A stretch of DNA of 64,000 nt from positions 21,099 through 85,098 of the forward strand of contig JAYFNX010000004.1 in assembly GCA_034933245.1 (NCBI GenBank), written 5' to 3'. This document shows, piece after piece, positions 16,527-24,796 of this stretch. This DNA comes from Pelethousia sp034933245. Its GTDB lineage: Bacteria > Bacillota > Clostridia > Christensenellales > CAG-138. Below the pieces are notes generated by a model that searched no databases, had not been told where the DNA came from, and was given only the letters and a program-made list of their open reading frames with translations. Position numbers and translations under genes: made by a program. The first letter of the stretch is position 1. The number at the start of each line of letters is the position of its first letter.

Positions 16527-17066
16527 ATGAAAACAAATTCTCGGGTTCTGTGGATTACCCAGACCGCCGCCTTTATTGCGCTTCTCGTGATTTTACAGGT
16601 GGGGACCGCGCCGCTGGGGAATATGCTGATTACAGGCGCAGTCGTCAACCTGTTGCTGGTTGTTTCCGTGATGACCTGCGGCCTTCTTTCCGGCGTAACC
16701 GTCTCCCTGCTTTCGCCCATATTGGCCAAGCTCTTCGGCATAGGCCCCCTGTGGAGCCTGATTCCCTTTATCACGCTTGGAAACCTGACCCTCTGCATCG
16801 TTTGGCATTGCATCCTAACAAATGCGAAATCGAAGGGACCCGGCACTTACCTAGCCGCCACGGTGGGGGCTGCGGTTGCAAAATTTTTAGTATTGTACCT
16901 GGGCATCGTGAAGCTGGCCATACCGGTTTTGCTTCGGTTGCCAGAAAAGCAGGCGTTGGTGGTATCCGGCATGTTTTCAATCCCGCAGCTTATAACGGCG
17001 CTCATCGGCGGGGCGGTTGCCGCAATGATTCTTCCGGTTTTGCAAAAAAGCGTTAGGCAAAAATGA
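16527..17066 (+). CDS. ECF transporter substrate-binding (S) component-like protein
   Basis: A 179-residue integral membrane protein with five or six hydrophobic helices. The N-terminal stretch (TQTAAFIALLVILQVGTAPLGNMLITGAVVNLLLVVSVMTCGLLSG) resembles S-components of energy-coupling-factor vitamin importers, which work with a shared EcfA/EcfT module encoded elsewhere. The ligand cannot be named from sequence. A thiamin salvage operon starts about 300 bases downstream but has its own promoter and riboswitch, so a thiamin-related ligand is only a possibility. The divergent Crp/Fnr regulator is the likely controller. Confidence 0.65.
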   Translation: MKTNSRVLWITQTAAFIALLVILQVGTAPLGNMLITGAVVNLLLVVSVMTCGLLSGVTVSLLSPILAKLFGIGPLWSLIPFITLGNLTLCIVWHCILTNAKSKGPGTYLAATVGAAVAKFLVLYLGIVKLAIPVLLRLPEKQALVVSGMFSIPQLITALIGGAVAAMILPVLQKSVRQK

Positions 17067-17341
17067 ATGGACGCAACATTTGCCTGCATACGATAGGGCG
17101 TTTTATAGGGCCCCGGGGCCGGTCCTTACCATGCGCAATCCAGCCGTAATTCAGAAAATCATTGGCCTGGATTCCGGCTTTTACGCCATACCGAGAGCGG
17201 CCATATGGCGTTCCGTCGTTCTCGTGCCCGCTATCGGCGCTTTTCCATTCTCATCGGTTTGCTGGATGTCCGGATAGAACGGGAAGCCGGCATACGGATG
17301 CGGGGAAGTCAACCCGGGATTCGGGGGCGCTTCTATTTGGG

Positions 17342-17370
17342 TTGCATTTTACTAAAAACTGTACTATGAT
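17342..17370 (+). promoter_or_regulatory. Promoter of the thiamin salvage operon
   Basis: TTGCAT at 17342-17347, 17 bases, TATGAT at 17365-17370. It lies just upstream of the TPP riboswitch aptamer. Confidence 0.65.
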
Positions 17371-17387
17371 ATCCATAATTAAATAGT

Positions 17388-17469
17388 GGGGAGCTTGTAT
17401 GACAGGCTGAGAGGAAGGCTGATGAACCTTCGACCCGTATACCTGATTTGGATAATGCCAACGTAGGGA
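17388..17469 (+). ncRNA. TPP (thiamin pyrophosphate) riboswitch aptamer
   Basis: The conserved THI-box elements are present in order: GGGG at the 5' side, GGCTGAGAGG, then GAACCTTCGACCCG, ACCTGATTTGGATAATGCC and ACGTAGGGA. These form the P1-P5 aptamer that binds thiamin pyrophosphate. A terminator hairpin follows at once, so TPP binding should stop transcription of thiM-thiE-HAD-thiD-cytX. Confidence 0.96.
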
Positions 17470-17487
17470 CATGATAAGCGAAGCGAT

Positions 17488-17530
17488 GAGCGGAGATGCC
17501 GATACGAAATTGGCACATCCGCTCATTTTC
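17488..17530 (+). terminator. Riboswitch expression-platform terminator
   Basis: GAGCGGA at 17488-17494 pairs with TCCGCTC at 17518-17524, with an inner TGCC/GGCA pairing, followed by ATTTTCTTT. It sits about 20 bases after the aptamer and 65 bases before thiM. Confidence 0.85.
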
Positions 17531-17595
17531 TTTCCACAATCCCGCCGTTCGATGCCCCATTAGCCAAGATAAAATCTATTCTGGAGGAACATTTC

Positions 17596-18417
17596 ATGCT
17601 GGAAACCTGTTTGGAAAACGTGAGAGCGATGGCGCCGCTGGTGCACAACATCACAAATTATGTCACGGTCAATGATGTGGCCAATATTCTGCTCGCCTGC
17701 GGAGCGAGCCCGGTTATGTCGGATGAGCCCGACGATATCGTGGATATCACATCCATCAGCGGCGGCTTGCATATCAATATTGGCACGCTGAATAAGCGCA
17801 CCATTGAAGCAATGTATCTGGCCGGGCGCCATGCAAACGAGCTAGGGCACATCGTTTTGCTGGACCCGGTGGGTGCCGGGGCCAGCACGCTGCGAACAGA
17901 CACCGCCGGAAAGCTTATGCAGAAAATTAAATTCCACGCGATTCGCGGCAACATTTCCGAAATCAAGACCTTAGCCCGGGGAAGCGGCACGACCAAGGGC
18001 GTGGACGCCAATTTGGCGGACGCGGTTACGGAAGAAAACCTGGAGCAAATGATTGTTTTTGCGAAAGCCTTTGCCGCAAAAGCAAACTGCATTGCCGCGA
18101 TCACAGGCGCTATCGATCTGGTGGCGGATAGCGAAACGTGCTATGTGATCCGCAACGGAAAAGCTGAAATGGGGCGCATTACGGGAACCGGTTGCCAGCT
18201 TTCAGGCATGATGACGGCATTTTTAATCGCAAATCCGGGGAACAAACTAGAGGCGGCGGCAGCGGCCGTGTGCACCATGGGCCTGGCCGGGGAGATCGGA
18301 TTTCAAAACCTCTGCGCAAACGAGGGCAATGCTACCTACCGCAATCGTATTATCGACGCCGTGTATCACATGCATGCCGCCACCCTGCAAAAAGGAGCGC
18401 GCTATGAAGTGCGATAA
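17596..18417 (+). CDS. thiM: Hydroxyethylthiazole kinase
   Basis: A 273-residue ribokinase-fold enzyme that phosphorylates 4-methyl-5-(2-hydroxyethyl)thiazole to salvage the thiazole half of thiamin. Diagnostic blocks are VHNITNYVTVNDVANILLACGASPVM, DPVGAGAS, RGNISEI and the catalytic GTGCQLSGM. Length matches ThiM (about 265-275). GGAGG precedes the ATG at 17596 by about 9 bases. First gene of the riboswitch-controlled operon; its end overlaps thiE by 14 bases. Confidence 0.97.
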   Translation: MLETCLENVRAMAPLVHNITNYVTVNDVANILLACGASPVMSDEPDDIVDITSISGGLHINIGTLNKRTIEAMYLAGRHANELGHIVLLDPVGAGASTLRTDTAGKLMQKIKFHAIRGNISEIKTLARGSGTTKGVDANLADAVTEENLEQMIVFAKAFAAKANCIAAITGAIDLVADSETCYVIRNGKAEMGRITGTGCQLSGMMTAFLIANPGNKLEAAAAAVCTMGLAGEIGFQNLCANEGNATYRNRIIDAVYHMHAATLQKGARYEVR

Positions 18418-19063
18418 AAAAGATCTCCTGCTCTATGCCATAACCGACCGGACCTGGCTGAACGGGTCCACTTTATACGCGCAGGCCGAGGCCGCGCTTT
18501 CCGGCGGGGCCACCTTCCTGCAGTTGCGTGAAAAAGAACTGGGGGAAGACGCGCTTCTCACCGAAGCCCTGGAACTTAAAAACCTGTGCGACGGCTATGG
18601 CGTCCCCTTTGTTGTGAACGATAATGTGGATATCGCGCGGAAAATAAACGCGGACGGTGTCCATGTGGGGCAACGCGATATGGAGGCGGGGTGCGTTCGG
18701 AAGATCTTGGGGAACGACAAGATCCTGGGGGTATCCGCACAGACCGTAGAACAGGCGATTCTAGCCGAACAGCAGGGGGCGGATTATCTCGGCGTTGGCG
18801 CGGTGTTCCACACGGGGTCCAAGGCGGACGCGGACGAGGTGCCCTATGAAACGCTGAAAGCCATTTGCGCGGCAACCCACATCCCCGTCATCGCGATCGG
18901 CGGCATCGGCAGGGATAATGTGCGGGCGCTTCAGGGCAGCGGCATCTGCGGCGTTGCCGTTATCAGCGCGATCTTCGCCCAGAAAGATATCCGCAAGGCG
19001 ACCGCCGAACTAAAAGAAGCAGTAAAGAAGGCGTTGTTGTATGATACGCGGTGCGATATTTGA
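18404..19063 (+). CDS. thiE: Thiamin-phosphate synthase
   Basis: A 219-residue TIM-barrel enzyme that joins HMP pyrophosphate and thiazole phosphate to give thiamin phosphate. Recognised by YAITDR, QLREKEL, FVVNDNVDIARKINADGVHVGQRDM, GVSAQTVEQA and AIGGIGRDNV. The ATG at 18404 lies inside the end of thiM with AAAAAGGAG just upstream, indicating translational coupling. A longer in-frame version would run back into thiM and is not credible. It overlaps the following HAD gene by 23 bases. Confidence 0.97.
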   Translation: MKCDKKDLLLYAITDRTWLNGSTLYAQAEAALSGGATFLQLREKELGEDALLTEALELKNLCDGYGVPFVVNDNVDIARKINADGVHVGQRDMEAGCVRKILGNDKILGVSAQTVEQAILAEQQGADYLGVGAVFHTGSKADADEVPYETLKAICAATHIPVIAIGGIGRDNVRALQGSGICGVAVISAIFAQKDIRKATAELKEAVKKALLYDTRCDI

Positions 19064-19703
19064 TGCGGATGGTACGCTGCTGGACTCCATGCCGATATGG
19101 GAGGAGGCCGGGGCAAAGTACCTTCATGGGCTTGGCGTGACGCCCGAAACCGGCCTTGCCACCATTCTATTCTCCATGACGCTGGAAGAAAGCGCCGCTT
19201 ATTTAATACGGCGCTACGGATTATCCCAGACAGTGGAGGAAACCAGGGGCGGCATCCTCGCTGTTATCCGGCATTTTTATGAAACTGAGGTTTCGGCCAA
19301 ACCAGGCGCGCAGCGATTCCTGCAACAACTGCGCCAACGCGGGGTTCCGATGGTTATTGCCACAACGGGGGACGGCGCTTTGTTAAATGCCGCCTTGGCA
19401 CGCCTTGGCCTTCGTCCCTTTTTTTCGCGAATTTTCACCTGCACGGAATTTCAAACGAGTAAAAACAGCCCGCTTATATACCAATTGGCCGCAAAATATA
19501 TGGATGCAGCTCCGGCGCACACCTTCGTATTTGAGGATGTGCTCCACGCGCTTCGAGCCGCCTCGGCAGGCGGCTTCAAAACCGTGGCGGTTCAAGATAA
19601 GGCAAGCAACGGGGACGCGGAGCAAATTCGGAAAATCGCCGATTATTACATGGCGGATCTTCTGGATTTTGATACATTTTGGAAGGTTGCCTCGGGGGAT
19701 TGA
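19041..19703 (+). CDS. HAD-family phosphatase in thiamin operon
   Basis: A 220-residue haloacid-dehalogenase hydrolase of the beta-phosphoglucomutase-like subgroup. Motif I is DADGTLLDS (so both aspartates are present), motif II ATTGD, the motif III Lys is near TSKNSP, and motif IV reads FEDVLHAL. It is embedded between thiE and thiD, overlapping thiE by 23 bases. ThiE makes thiamin monophosphate. Bacteria without thiL need a phosphatase plus a pyrophosphokinase, so this protein may dephosphorylate thiamin phosphate or an HMP phosphate. That role is inferred from position. Confidence 0.85.
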   Translation: MIRGAIFDADGTLLDSMPIWEEAGAKYLHGLGVTPETGLATILFSMTLEESAAYLIRRYGLSQTVEETRGGILAVIRHFYETEVSAKPGAQRFLQQLRQRGVPMVIATTGDGALLNAALARLGLRPFFSRIFTCTEFQTSKNSPLIYQLAAKYMDAAPAHTFVFEDVLHALRAASAGGFKTVAVQDKASNGDAEQIRKIADYYMADLLDFDTFWKVASGD

Positions 19704-19786
19704 TCCGGGGCCTTCAGCGGCAGACCGGGGGCACCACCTTCTGCCGCTTCATAAAATTAATGCTAAAACGAGCAAAGGAGAAAACA

Positions 19787-20593
19787 ATGAAAACAGCATT
19801 AACAATCGCCGGAAGCGATTCCAGCGGAGGCGCCGGGATTCAGGCAGACATCAAAACGATGACCATGAATGGTGTTTTTGCCATGAGCGCGATTACAGCG
19901 CTCACCGCACAAAACACGACCGGCGTGACAGGGATCATGGAGGTGACCCCGCAATTTTTGAAGGAGCAGATTGACGATGTATGTAACGACATTCGTCCTG
20001 ACGCGGTGAAAATCGGGATGGTATCCGCAAGGGGCCTGATTGCGGTTATCGCCGAGAGACTGCATGCCTTTTCCGCCCGGAATATCGTGGTGGATCCAGT
20101 GATGGTGGCTACCAGCGGCGCAAGGCTTATCAGCGAGGATGCCGTCGCTGCGCTGAAGAAGGAATTGCTGCCCCTTGCTGCGCTCATCACGCCGAATATT
20201 CCCGAAGCGGAAGTTTTGTCCGGTATTGCGATTCGCAATGAAAACGACATGGTCACGGCTGCAAGAATTATTTACGAACTGCATGGCTGCGCCGTGCTGT
20301 GCAAAGGCGGCCACCATTTAAGTGACGCCAACGATTTTTTGTTTACCGATAGCGCGCCCCGCTGGTTTAGGGGTAAGCGCATCGAGAATCCCAATACGCA
20401 CGGTACCGGCTGCACGCTTTCCAGCGCCATTGCGTCGAACCTGGCCAAGGGATTCGATATATTTGCTTCGGTTGAGCGGGCAAAAGCCTATATTTCCGGC
20501 GCCTTGGGGGCCATGCTCGACCTAGGCGGGGGCAGCGGCCCCATGAACCACGCATTTGCTTTGACCGGGGAATTTTCGAAGGAGGCGCGGTAG
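19787..20593 (+). CDS. thiD: Hydroxymethylpyrimidine/phosphomethylpyrimidine kinase
   Basis: A 268-residue ribokinase-fold enzyme that phosphorylates HMP twice to give HMP pyrophosphate, the pyrimidine substrate of ThiE. Diagnostic blocks: ALTIAGSDSSGGAGIQADIKTM at the N-terminus, DPVMVATSGARL, TPNIPEAEVLSG, and the catalytic NTHGTGCTLSSAIA. The ATG at 19787 has GCAAAGGAG 6 bases upstream. An in-frame extension back into the HAD gene lacks a ribosome site. Followed after one base by cytX. Confidence 0.97.
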   Translation: MKTALTIAGSDSSGGAGIQADIKTMTMNGVFAMSAITALTAQNTTGVTGIMEVTPQFLKEQIDDVCNDIRPDAVKIGMVSARGLIAVIAERLHAFSARNIVVDPVMVATSGARLISEDAVAALKKELLPLAALITPNIPEAEVLSGIAIRNENDMVTAARIIYELHGCAVLCKGGHHLSDANDFLFTDSAPRWFRGKRIENPNTHGTGCTLSSAIASNLAKGFDIFASVERAKAYISGALGAMLDLGGGSGPMNHAFALTGEFSKEAR

Positions 20594-20594
20594 C

Positions 20595-21767
20595 ATGGAA
20601 GAACAACGCACCTCCACCGTTGAAAATGGACTCATTTGGTTTGGCGCCGGGGTGTCCATTGCGGAGATCCTGACGGGTACCTATTTTGCGCCGTTGGGCT
20701 TTGGCAAGGGCCTTCTCGCCATACTGATCGGCCATATCATCGGCTGTACCATGCTGTTTCTCGCGGGCCTGATCGGGGGGAAAGCGCGCGAAAGCGCCAT
20801 GGAAACCGTTAAGATGAGCTTTGGGCAAAAGGGCAGCCTGCTATTTTCCCTGTTGAACATCCTGCAGCTCGTGGGTTGGACCGCCATTATGATCTACGAC
20901 GGCGCCCTGGCCGCAAACAACGTGCTGGCCACGGGCGCGTGGGTCTGGTGCCTGGTGATTGGCGTGCTCATTATCCTGTGGATTTTGATCGGCATCAAGA
21001 ATCTCGGCAAAATCAACACCGTGGCCATGGCGGCCCTGTTTATTTTGACCATCCTTCTTTGCCGGGTGATTTTTGGAGGCGGATCCATCCTTGGCATCGC
21101 CGGGGACGGACTTACCTTCGGCGCGGCTGTGGAGCTCTCCGCCGCCATGCCCCTATCTTGGCTGCCGCTTATCAGCGATTATACGAGAAACGCCAAACAT
21201 CCCGGGAAGGCCACCGCCGTAAGCGCCGGGATCTATGGGATCGTAAGCTGTTGGATGTATGTGATCGGCATGGGCGCGGCCATCTATACCGGCGAGTCCG
21301 ATATCGCGCAGATCATGGTCAAGGCGGGGCTGGGCTTTGCCGGGCTTCTGATTATTGTGCTTTCCACCGTTACCACCACGTTCCTTGATGCTTACTCCGC
21401 AGGCGTATCCAGTGAATCTGTATTTGCAAAAATCAACGGGAAATGGGTTGCCATCGGCGCAGCCGCTCTCGGCACGATGGGTGCGATCTTCTACCCAATG
21501 GACAATATTACAGACTTTCTTTACCTCATAGGATCGGTTTTCGCACCCATGATCGCGATACAGATCGCAAATTTCTTTATCTTAAAGAAGGATTATAGCG
21601 CGGGGCAGGTAAGCGTGCAAAATCTGGTGATATGGGCCGTTGGATTTGCCCTCTACCGCCTGTTGATGCATGTGGATCTGCTTGTGGGAAGCACGTTGCC
21701 GGATATGGCGGTCACGATGCTGCTATGCATTGCCGTGAGCCAGGTTAGGCCGGGCGTAACGAAATAA
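20595..21767 (+). CDS. cytX: CytX-type hydroxymethylpyrimidine permease
   Basis: A 390-residue transporter of the NCS1 (nucleobase:cation symporter) family with about 11-12 hydrophobic helices. The opening WFGAGVSIAEILTGTYFAPLGFGKGLLAILIGH and the block PLSWLPLISDYTRNAKHPGKAT are typical of CytX, which is found with TPP riboswitches and is assigned to HMP uptake. The ribosome site AAGGAGG sits at the end of thiD. As last gene of the operon it supplies the pyrimidine that ThiD phosphorylates. With no thiC or thiG here, the locus serves salvage. Confidence 0.93.
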   Translation: MEEQRTSTVENGLIWFGAGVSIAEILTGTYFAPLGFGKGLLAILIGHIIGCTMLFLAGLIGGKARESAMETVKMSFGQKGSLLFSLLNILQLVGWTAIMIYDGALAANNVLATGAWVWCLVIGVLIILWILIGIKNLGKINTVAMAALFILTILLCRVIFGGGSILGIAGDGLTFGAAVELSAAMPLSWLPLISDYTRNAKHPGKATAVSAGIYGIVSCWMYVIGMGAAIYTGESDIAQIMVKAGLGFAGLLIIVLSTVTTTFLDAYSAGVSSESVFAKINGKWVAIGAAALGTMGAIFYPMDNITDFLYLIGSVFAPMIAIQIANFFILKKDYSAGQVSVQNLVIWAVGFALYRLLMHVDLLVGSTLPDMAVTMLLCIAVSQVRPGVTK

Positions 21768-21845
21768 GCGGATGCGCCGCCCGCTGCGCCATGCTCCCAT
21801 AGAACAATCCGTACCATTCCCGTAACCGGCAGAATACCATACAGG

Positions 21846-21875
21846 AACCGGATACCCGCAAGTATCCGGTTTTTT
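21846..21875 (+). terminator. Terminator of the thiamin operon
   Basis: AACCGGATAC, a six-base loop, GTATCCGGTT, then a T run. Perfect 10-bp stem. Confidence 0.92.
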
Positions 21876-21972
21876 CGCTATGCAGCCGGAAATTTTTGAC
21901 CGGAAAATAAAGCTGCCATGATCCACAAGAGAGCAGATGGCGGCTTGATTTATAAAAAAATGGAGAAAGCTC

Positions 21973-22001
21973 TTGTACTAATACACAAAACATGGTAATA
22001 T
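21973..22001 (+). promoter_or_regulatory. Promoter of the tetR operon
   Basis: TTGTAC at 21973-21978, 17 bases, TAATAT at 21996-22001, directly abutting the operator palindrome. Confidence 0.7.
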
Positions 22002-22019
22002 ATCTAACGTACGTTAGAT
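22002..22019. promoter_or_regulatory. TetR-type operator palindrome
   Basis: ATCTAACGTACGTTAGAT, a perfect 18-bp palindrome between the -10 and the ribosome site of the tetR gene. Its core TAACGTACGTTA resembles operators of several TetR repressors, so autorepression is expected. Confidence 0.82.
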
Positions 22020-22030
22020 GGAGGATTTCT

Positions 22031-22597
22031 ATGGATAATAAGGACTTTAAAACAAAAATAAAAGAGGTGGCTGTCTACCATTTTGATCAGAATGGCTATT
22101 ATGGAACAACCATCCGGAAGATAGCCGGTGACGTGGGTTGCTCCTTGCCGATGATTTATTATTATTACAAAAGCAAAAAAGAGTTGTTTCACGAGATCGT
22201 TGAGAAAGACTTTTTTGCCATTGTAAGCAGGCAAGCAGAACGGGCGGCATCCAAGAACATCATCGATCTCTATACGGAGTTCGTTTATGAACTGAATCAT
22301 CTCAACAGCTATGATAGAAAGGTTTATCGGCTATGCATGAAGGTTTACCTTGGGTTTGACGGCGATGATGAACTAATGGCCGTTATGGACCAATGGGAAA
22401 AAATGATTGTAAACCGGCATCTGCAGTTGGTATTGCCCCATTTGAAAACGCAAGCGGACGGTATCGTAATCGTAAGAACCCTGATACACCTGCTGGAGAA
22501 TCTTATTGAAGGCATCGTAGTAAAGAACCGGTATCTTCCCAAAGACGAGATTCGCGAAGAACTTTCCACAATCCTTGCCGAAAAAATAATTAAATAA
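22031..22597 (+). CDS. TetR-family transcriptional regulator
   Basis: A 188-residue repressor. The N-terminal helix-turn-helix is FDQNGYYGTTIRKIAGDVGCSLPMIYYYYKSKKELFHEIVEKDFF, which is typical TetR. The C-terminal ligand domain is unclassified. The ATG at 22031 follows GGAGG at 7 bases; a longer in-frame version would run through the operator. The protein probably binds the 18-bp palindrome directly upstream and controls the next two genes. The ATC-hydrolase-like gene starts 14 bases after its stop. Confidence 0.92.
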   Translation: MDNKDFKTKIKEVAVYHFDQNGYYGTTIRKIAGDVGCSLPMIYYYYKSKKELFHEIVEKDFFAIVSRQAERAASKNIIDLYTEFVYELNHLNSYDRKVYRLCMKVYLGFDGDDELMAVMDQWEKMIVNRHLQLVLPHLKTQADGIVIVRTLIHLLENLIEGIVVKNRYLPKDEIREELSTILAEKIIK

Positions 22598-22610
22598 AGG
22601 AGACACAAAC

Positions 22611-23054
22611 ATGGAAACTCAAAAAAGGCTTGATCTTCTGCAGTATATTTATGCGGCGTCCATCGCGGAAACCGTGAATACGTACGGCAGAATGAACGTA
22701 CTTGCCAGCATAGTCGAAAAAAAGAGAGAACGGCAGGCGCAGACGGCTCCTGGCTTGAATCAGCAACTGGACGTTAAGAACGTGGAGGATGTTTTCAGCA
22801 AACTTTCCGAGGTGTTTGGCTGCGCAAACTGGACGGTAGAAAAAACGCAGGACGGTTATACCGCTATTGCCACGGCCTGCAAGCTGTGCGCCCTTTCAAA
22901 AAGAATGGGCGGCGCAAATCCCTGCCATGGATGGTGTCTTGACCCAATGTTTGCAATGGTGTCTGCCGTTAGCGGCATTCGTGATGAAGATATGACCATT
23001 GAGAGCACGCTGATGGAGGGCGACTGCTGCAAAGTCCTCATGAAGCAAGCATAA
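22611..23054 (+). CDS. ATC-hydrolase-like (L-2-amino-thiazoline-4-carboxylate hydrolase family) protein
   Basis: A 147-residue soluble protein. The C-terminal half (TACKLCALSKRMGGANPCHGWCLDPMFAMVSAV...LMEGDCCKVLM) carries a conserved-looking pattern of Cys (CKLC, NPCHGWC, DCC) as in the ATC-hydrolase family, whose named member opens an aminothiazoline ring on the way to cysteine. Most clostridial relatives have unknown substrates. It lies 14 bases behind tetR with AAAGGAG as ribosome site and is probably co-transcribed with it. An alternative role is a metal- or heme-binding redox protein. Confidence 0.7.
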   Translation: METQKRLDLLQYIYAASIAETVNTYGRMNVLASIVEKKRERQAQTAPGLNQQLDVKNVEDVFSKLSEVFGCANWTVEKTQDGYTAIATACKLCALSKRMGGANPCHGWCLDPMFAMVSAVSGIRDEDMTIESTLMEGDCCKVLMKQA

Positions 23055-23146
23055 AATGGAGCCCCAGCGTTCTACGCATAGGGGAACACGTGCAACTGTA
23101 GTTTAGGCATAGGCTTTTAGGGCGCAAAACCCAAATGGAGGAAGAA

Positions 23147-23953
23147 ATGAACAGCAGAAATAGTAAAAAAATGGCTGTGTTGATGCTCATCCTATCCGGC
23201 CTGTCATTTTTCGCAGCTGCTAGGGGCGTATTCGATCAAGCGCTGTATTACGATGTATATCAGGCGGGGACCATGCCGCACAACCTGATATGGGGGTCGC
23301 AGGCCCAGGATATGATGTCCATGCTCTTTTCGCTTTTACTCGCTGCATGCACGTTGCTATTTCTTAAAAAACAATCCGTTAAACTCTATATTATGATGCT
23401 GGGGTTGACTTGGTACTTCTTTTATGCCTTTGGGCTATACACCATGCAGGGGCAATATACCTCCATCTATTTTGTCTATTTGGCGATATTCGGCGTGGCG
23501 TTTTACGGCTTTCTTTTCGGCACATGTAGCATCGACCCACTAGAGGCGGAGCGGTACCAACTGCCGGAAGGACTGCGAAAAGCCATCTTCCTTTACTTAT
23601 TAGCCATGATTGGGGTGTTATATCCTGTTTGGATTCTCAGAATGCTTCCGGATGTCGCAAGACATATCCCTTGCAGCACCTATGGGGTTTTTATTTTGGA
23701 TTTAGGCTTCATCTTCCCGGCGATGGGTTGGATTGCTTATATGCTGTGGAAAAGAAAACCACGGGGCACGATCCTTGCCGGCGTTGCAATTTTTAAGATT
23801 TTTGCTTTATGCTTGAGTTGGGCGCTTGCTGAAATCAGCAATCCATTTGTTGGCAATGCTTTTGTAATGGAGACAGCCCTAATCTCCTTTACGCTAACTT
23901 TAAGCAGTCTGGCTTGTATCATTCCTTACTTTATGAAACTGAAAAAGAAATAG
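23147..23953 (+). CDS. Polytopic membrane protein, unknown function
   Basis: About 268 residues with seven or eight hydrophobic segments. I do not recognise the family with confidence. The segments are separated by short loops, with one longer polar loop around residues 130-145 (SIDPLEAERYQLPEGLRK). The ATG at 23147 follows GGAGGAAGAA; an ATG 12 bases earlier lies inside the ribosome site. It lies about 90 bases behind the ATC-hydrolase-like gene with no terminator between, so it may be the third gene of the TetR operon. A strong terminator follows. Confidence 0.72.
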   Translation: MNSRNSKKMAVLMLILSGLSFFAAARGVFDQALYYDVYQAGTMPHNLIWGSQAQDMMSMLFSLLLAACTLLFLKKQSVKLYIMMLGLTWYFFYAFGLYTMQGQYTSIYFVYLAIFGVAFYGFLFGTCSIDPLEAERYQLPEGLRKAIFLYLLAMIGVLYPVWILRMLPDVARHIPCSTYGVFILDLGFIFPAMGWIAYMLWKRKPRGTILAGVAIFKIFALCLSWALAEISNPFVGNAFVMETALISFTLTLSSLACIIPYFMKLKKK

Positions 23954-24295
23954 CACAAGCGGGATTTTATCAAGAAAAAACCGAACGCCTATAAGGGACC
24001 GTCATCAGTTCCATCATCGCAGGATGAACCGCGTTATATAACACGGTTCATCCTGCTTTTTCCGCAGATCTGGCCTGCGTTAACTTCCAAAATTGTTTAT
24101 CGGGGTTTAGGTTTACGCGCAGCGGTCGGCAACAGAAGCAACAGCATGAAAGCGGGGACGAAGCATGGCAACAAGGTCGCTTAGCTGTTTTTGCCCCGGA
24201 TTAGTTGCTATAATTAAAGAAATTATGGATTTCTTGAATTTGTTTGCAAGGTTTCTTGGCACTCAATCGTTTTGTAGGTAGGAGGGTAGAGAAAG
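23954..24295. other. Intergenic stretch with terminator
   Basis: Holds the terminator at 24019-24061. A TATAAT at 24209-24214 may be the -10 for the sigma-factor gene, but no good -35 is visible; an alternative-sigma promoter cannot be excluded. No gene seen. Confidence 0.5.
24019..24061 (+). terminator. Rho-independent terminator of the tetR operon
   Basis: GCAGGATGAACCG pairs with CGGTTCATCCTGC (arms 24019-24031 and 24044-24056), followed by TTTTTCC. Perfect 13-bp stem with a 12-base loop. Confidence 0.92.
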
Positions 24296-24796
24296 ATGGC
24301 GCTATCACAACGGAAAAACGAGGATACCATTACAATCGCACTTACAACATATTCGGATATGGTTTATAGAATCTGCTTCCTCTATTTACGTAACAAATCG
24401 GATATTGAGGATGTATTTCAAGAAGTATTCCTTAGGTTCCTTCAAAAGGAACCCTCCTTTGAAAGCAAGGACCATGAAAAAGCCTGGCTAATCAGAGTGA
24501 CGATGAATCAATGCAAGGATGTCCTAAAAAGCTTTTGGCGCAATAACATCCATTTGGTCGAGAATGTGGAGGTGCGCTTAGAGGACACACCTGAAAACGA
24601 CCTTTTGCAGGTTGTCCTATCCCTCCCGAAAAAGTATAAGGATGTTATTTATCTCTATTATTACGAAGGGTATACGGTACCTGCAATGGCAAAGCTTATC
24701 AACCAAAATGAAAATACGATTTATTCGCATTTATATAGGGGGAAAGCCCTATTAAGGCGAAAATTGGAAGGGAAAGAATATGAATACGGTTTTTAA
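24296..24796 (+). CDS. ECF-type RNA polymerase sigma factor
   Basis: A 166-residue sigma factor. Region 2 is YRICFLYLRNKSDIEDVFQEVFLRF. Region 4 is LPKKYKDVIYLYYYEGYTVPAMAKLINQNENTIYSHLYRGKALLRRKL, a standard ECF sigma-4 helix-turn-helix. It directs polymerase to a small regulon in response to an envelope signal. A ribosome site (GGTAGGAGGG) lies about 10 bases before the ATG. It overlaps the anti-sigma gene by 17 bases, the normal arrangement for a sigma/anti-sigma pair. Confidence 0.95.
   Translation: MALSQRKNEDTITIALTTYSDMVYRICFLYLRNKSDIEDVFQEVFLRFLQKEPSFESKDHEKAWLIRVTMNQCKDVLKSFWRNNIHLVENVEVRLEDTPENDLLQVVLSLPKKYKDVIYLYYYEGYTVPAMAKLINQNENTIYSHLYRGKALLRRKLEGKEYEYGF

Noticed and set aside
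17110..17125. GGCCCCGGGGCC palindrome after the ECF S-component gene as a terminator
   Set aside because: No loop-forming geometry and no T run; it is more likely chance in GC-rich sequence.
19799..20317. A 172-codon antisense frame over thiD
   Set aside because: thiD is unambiguous on the plus strand, and the antisense translation has no recognisable pattern.
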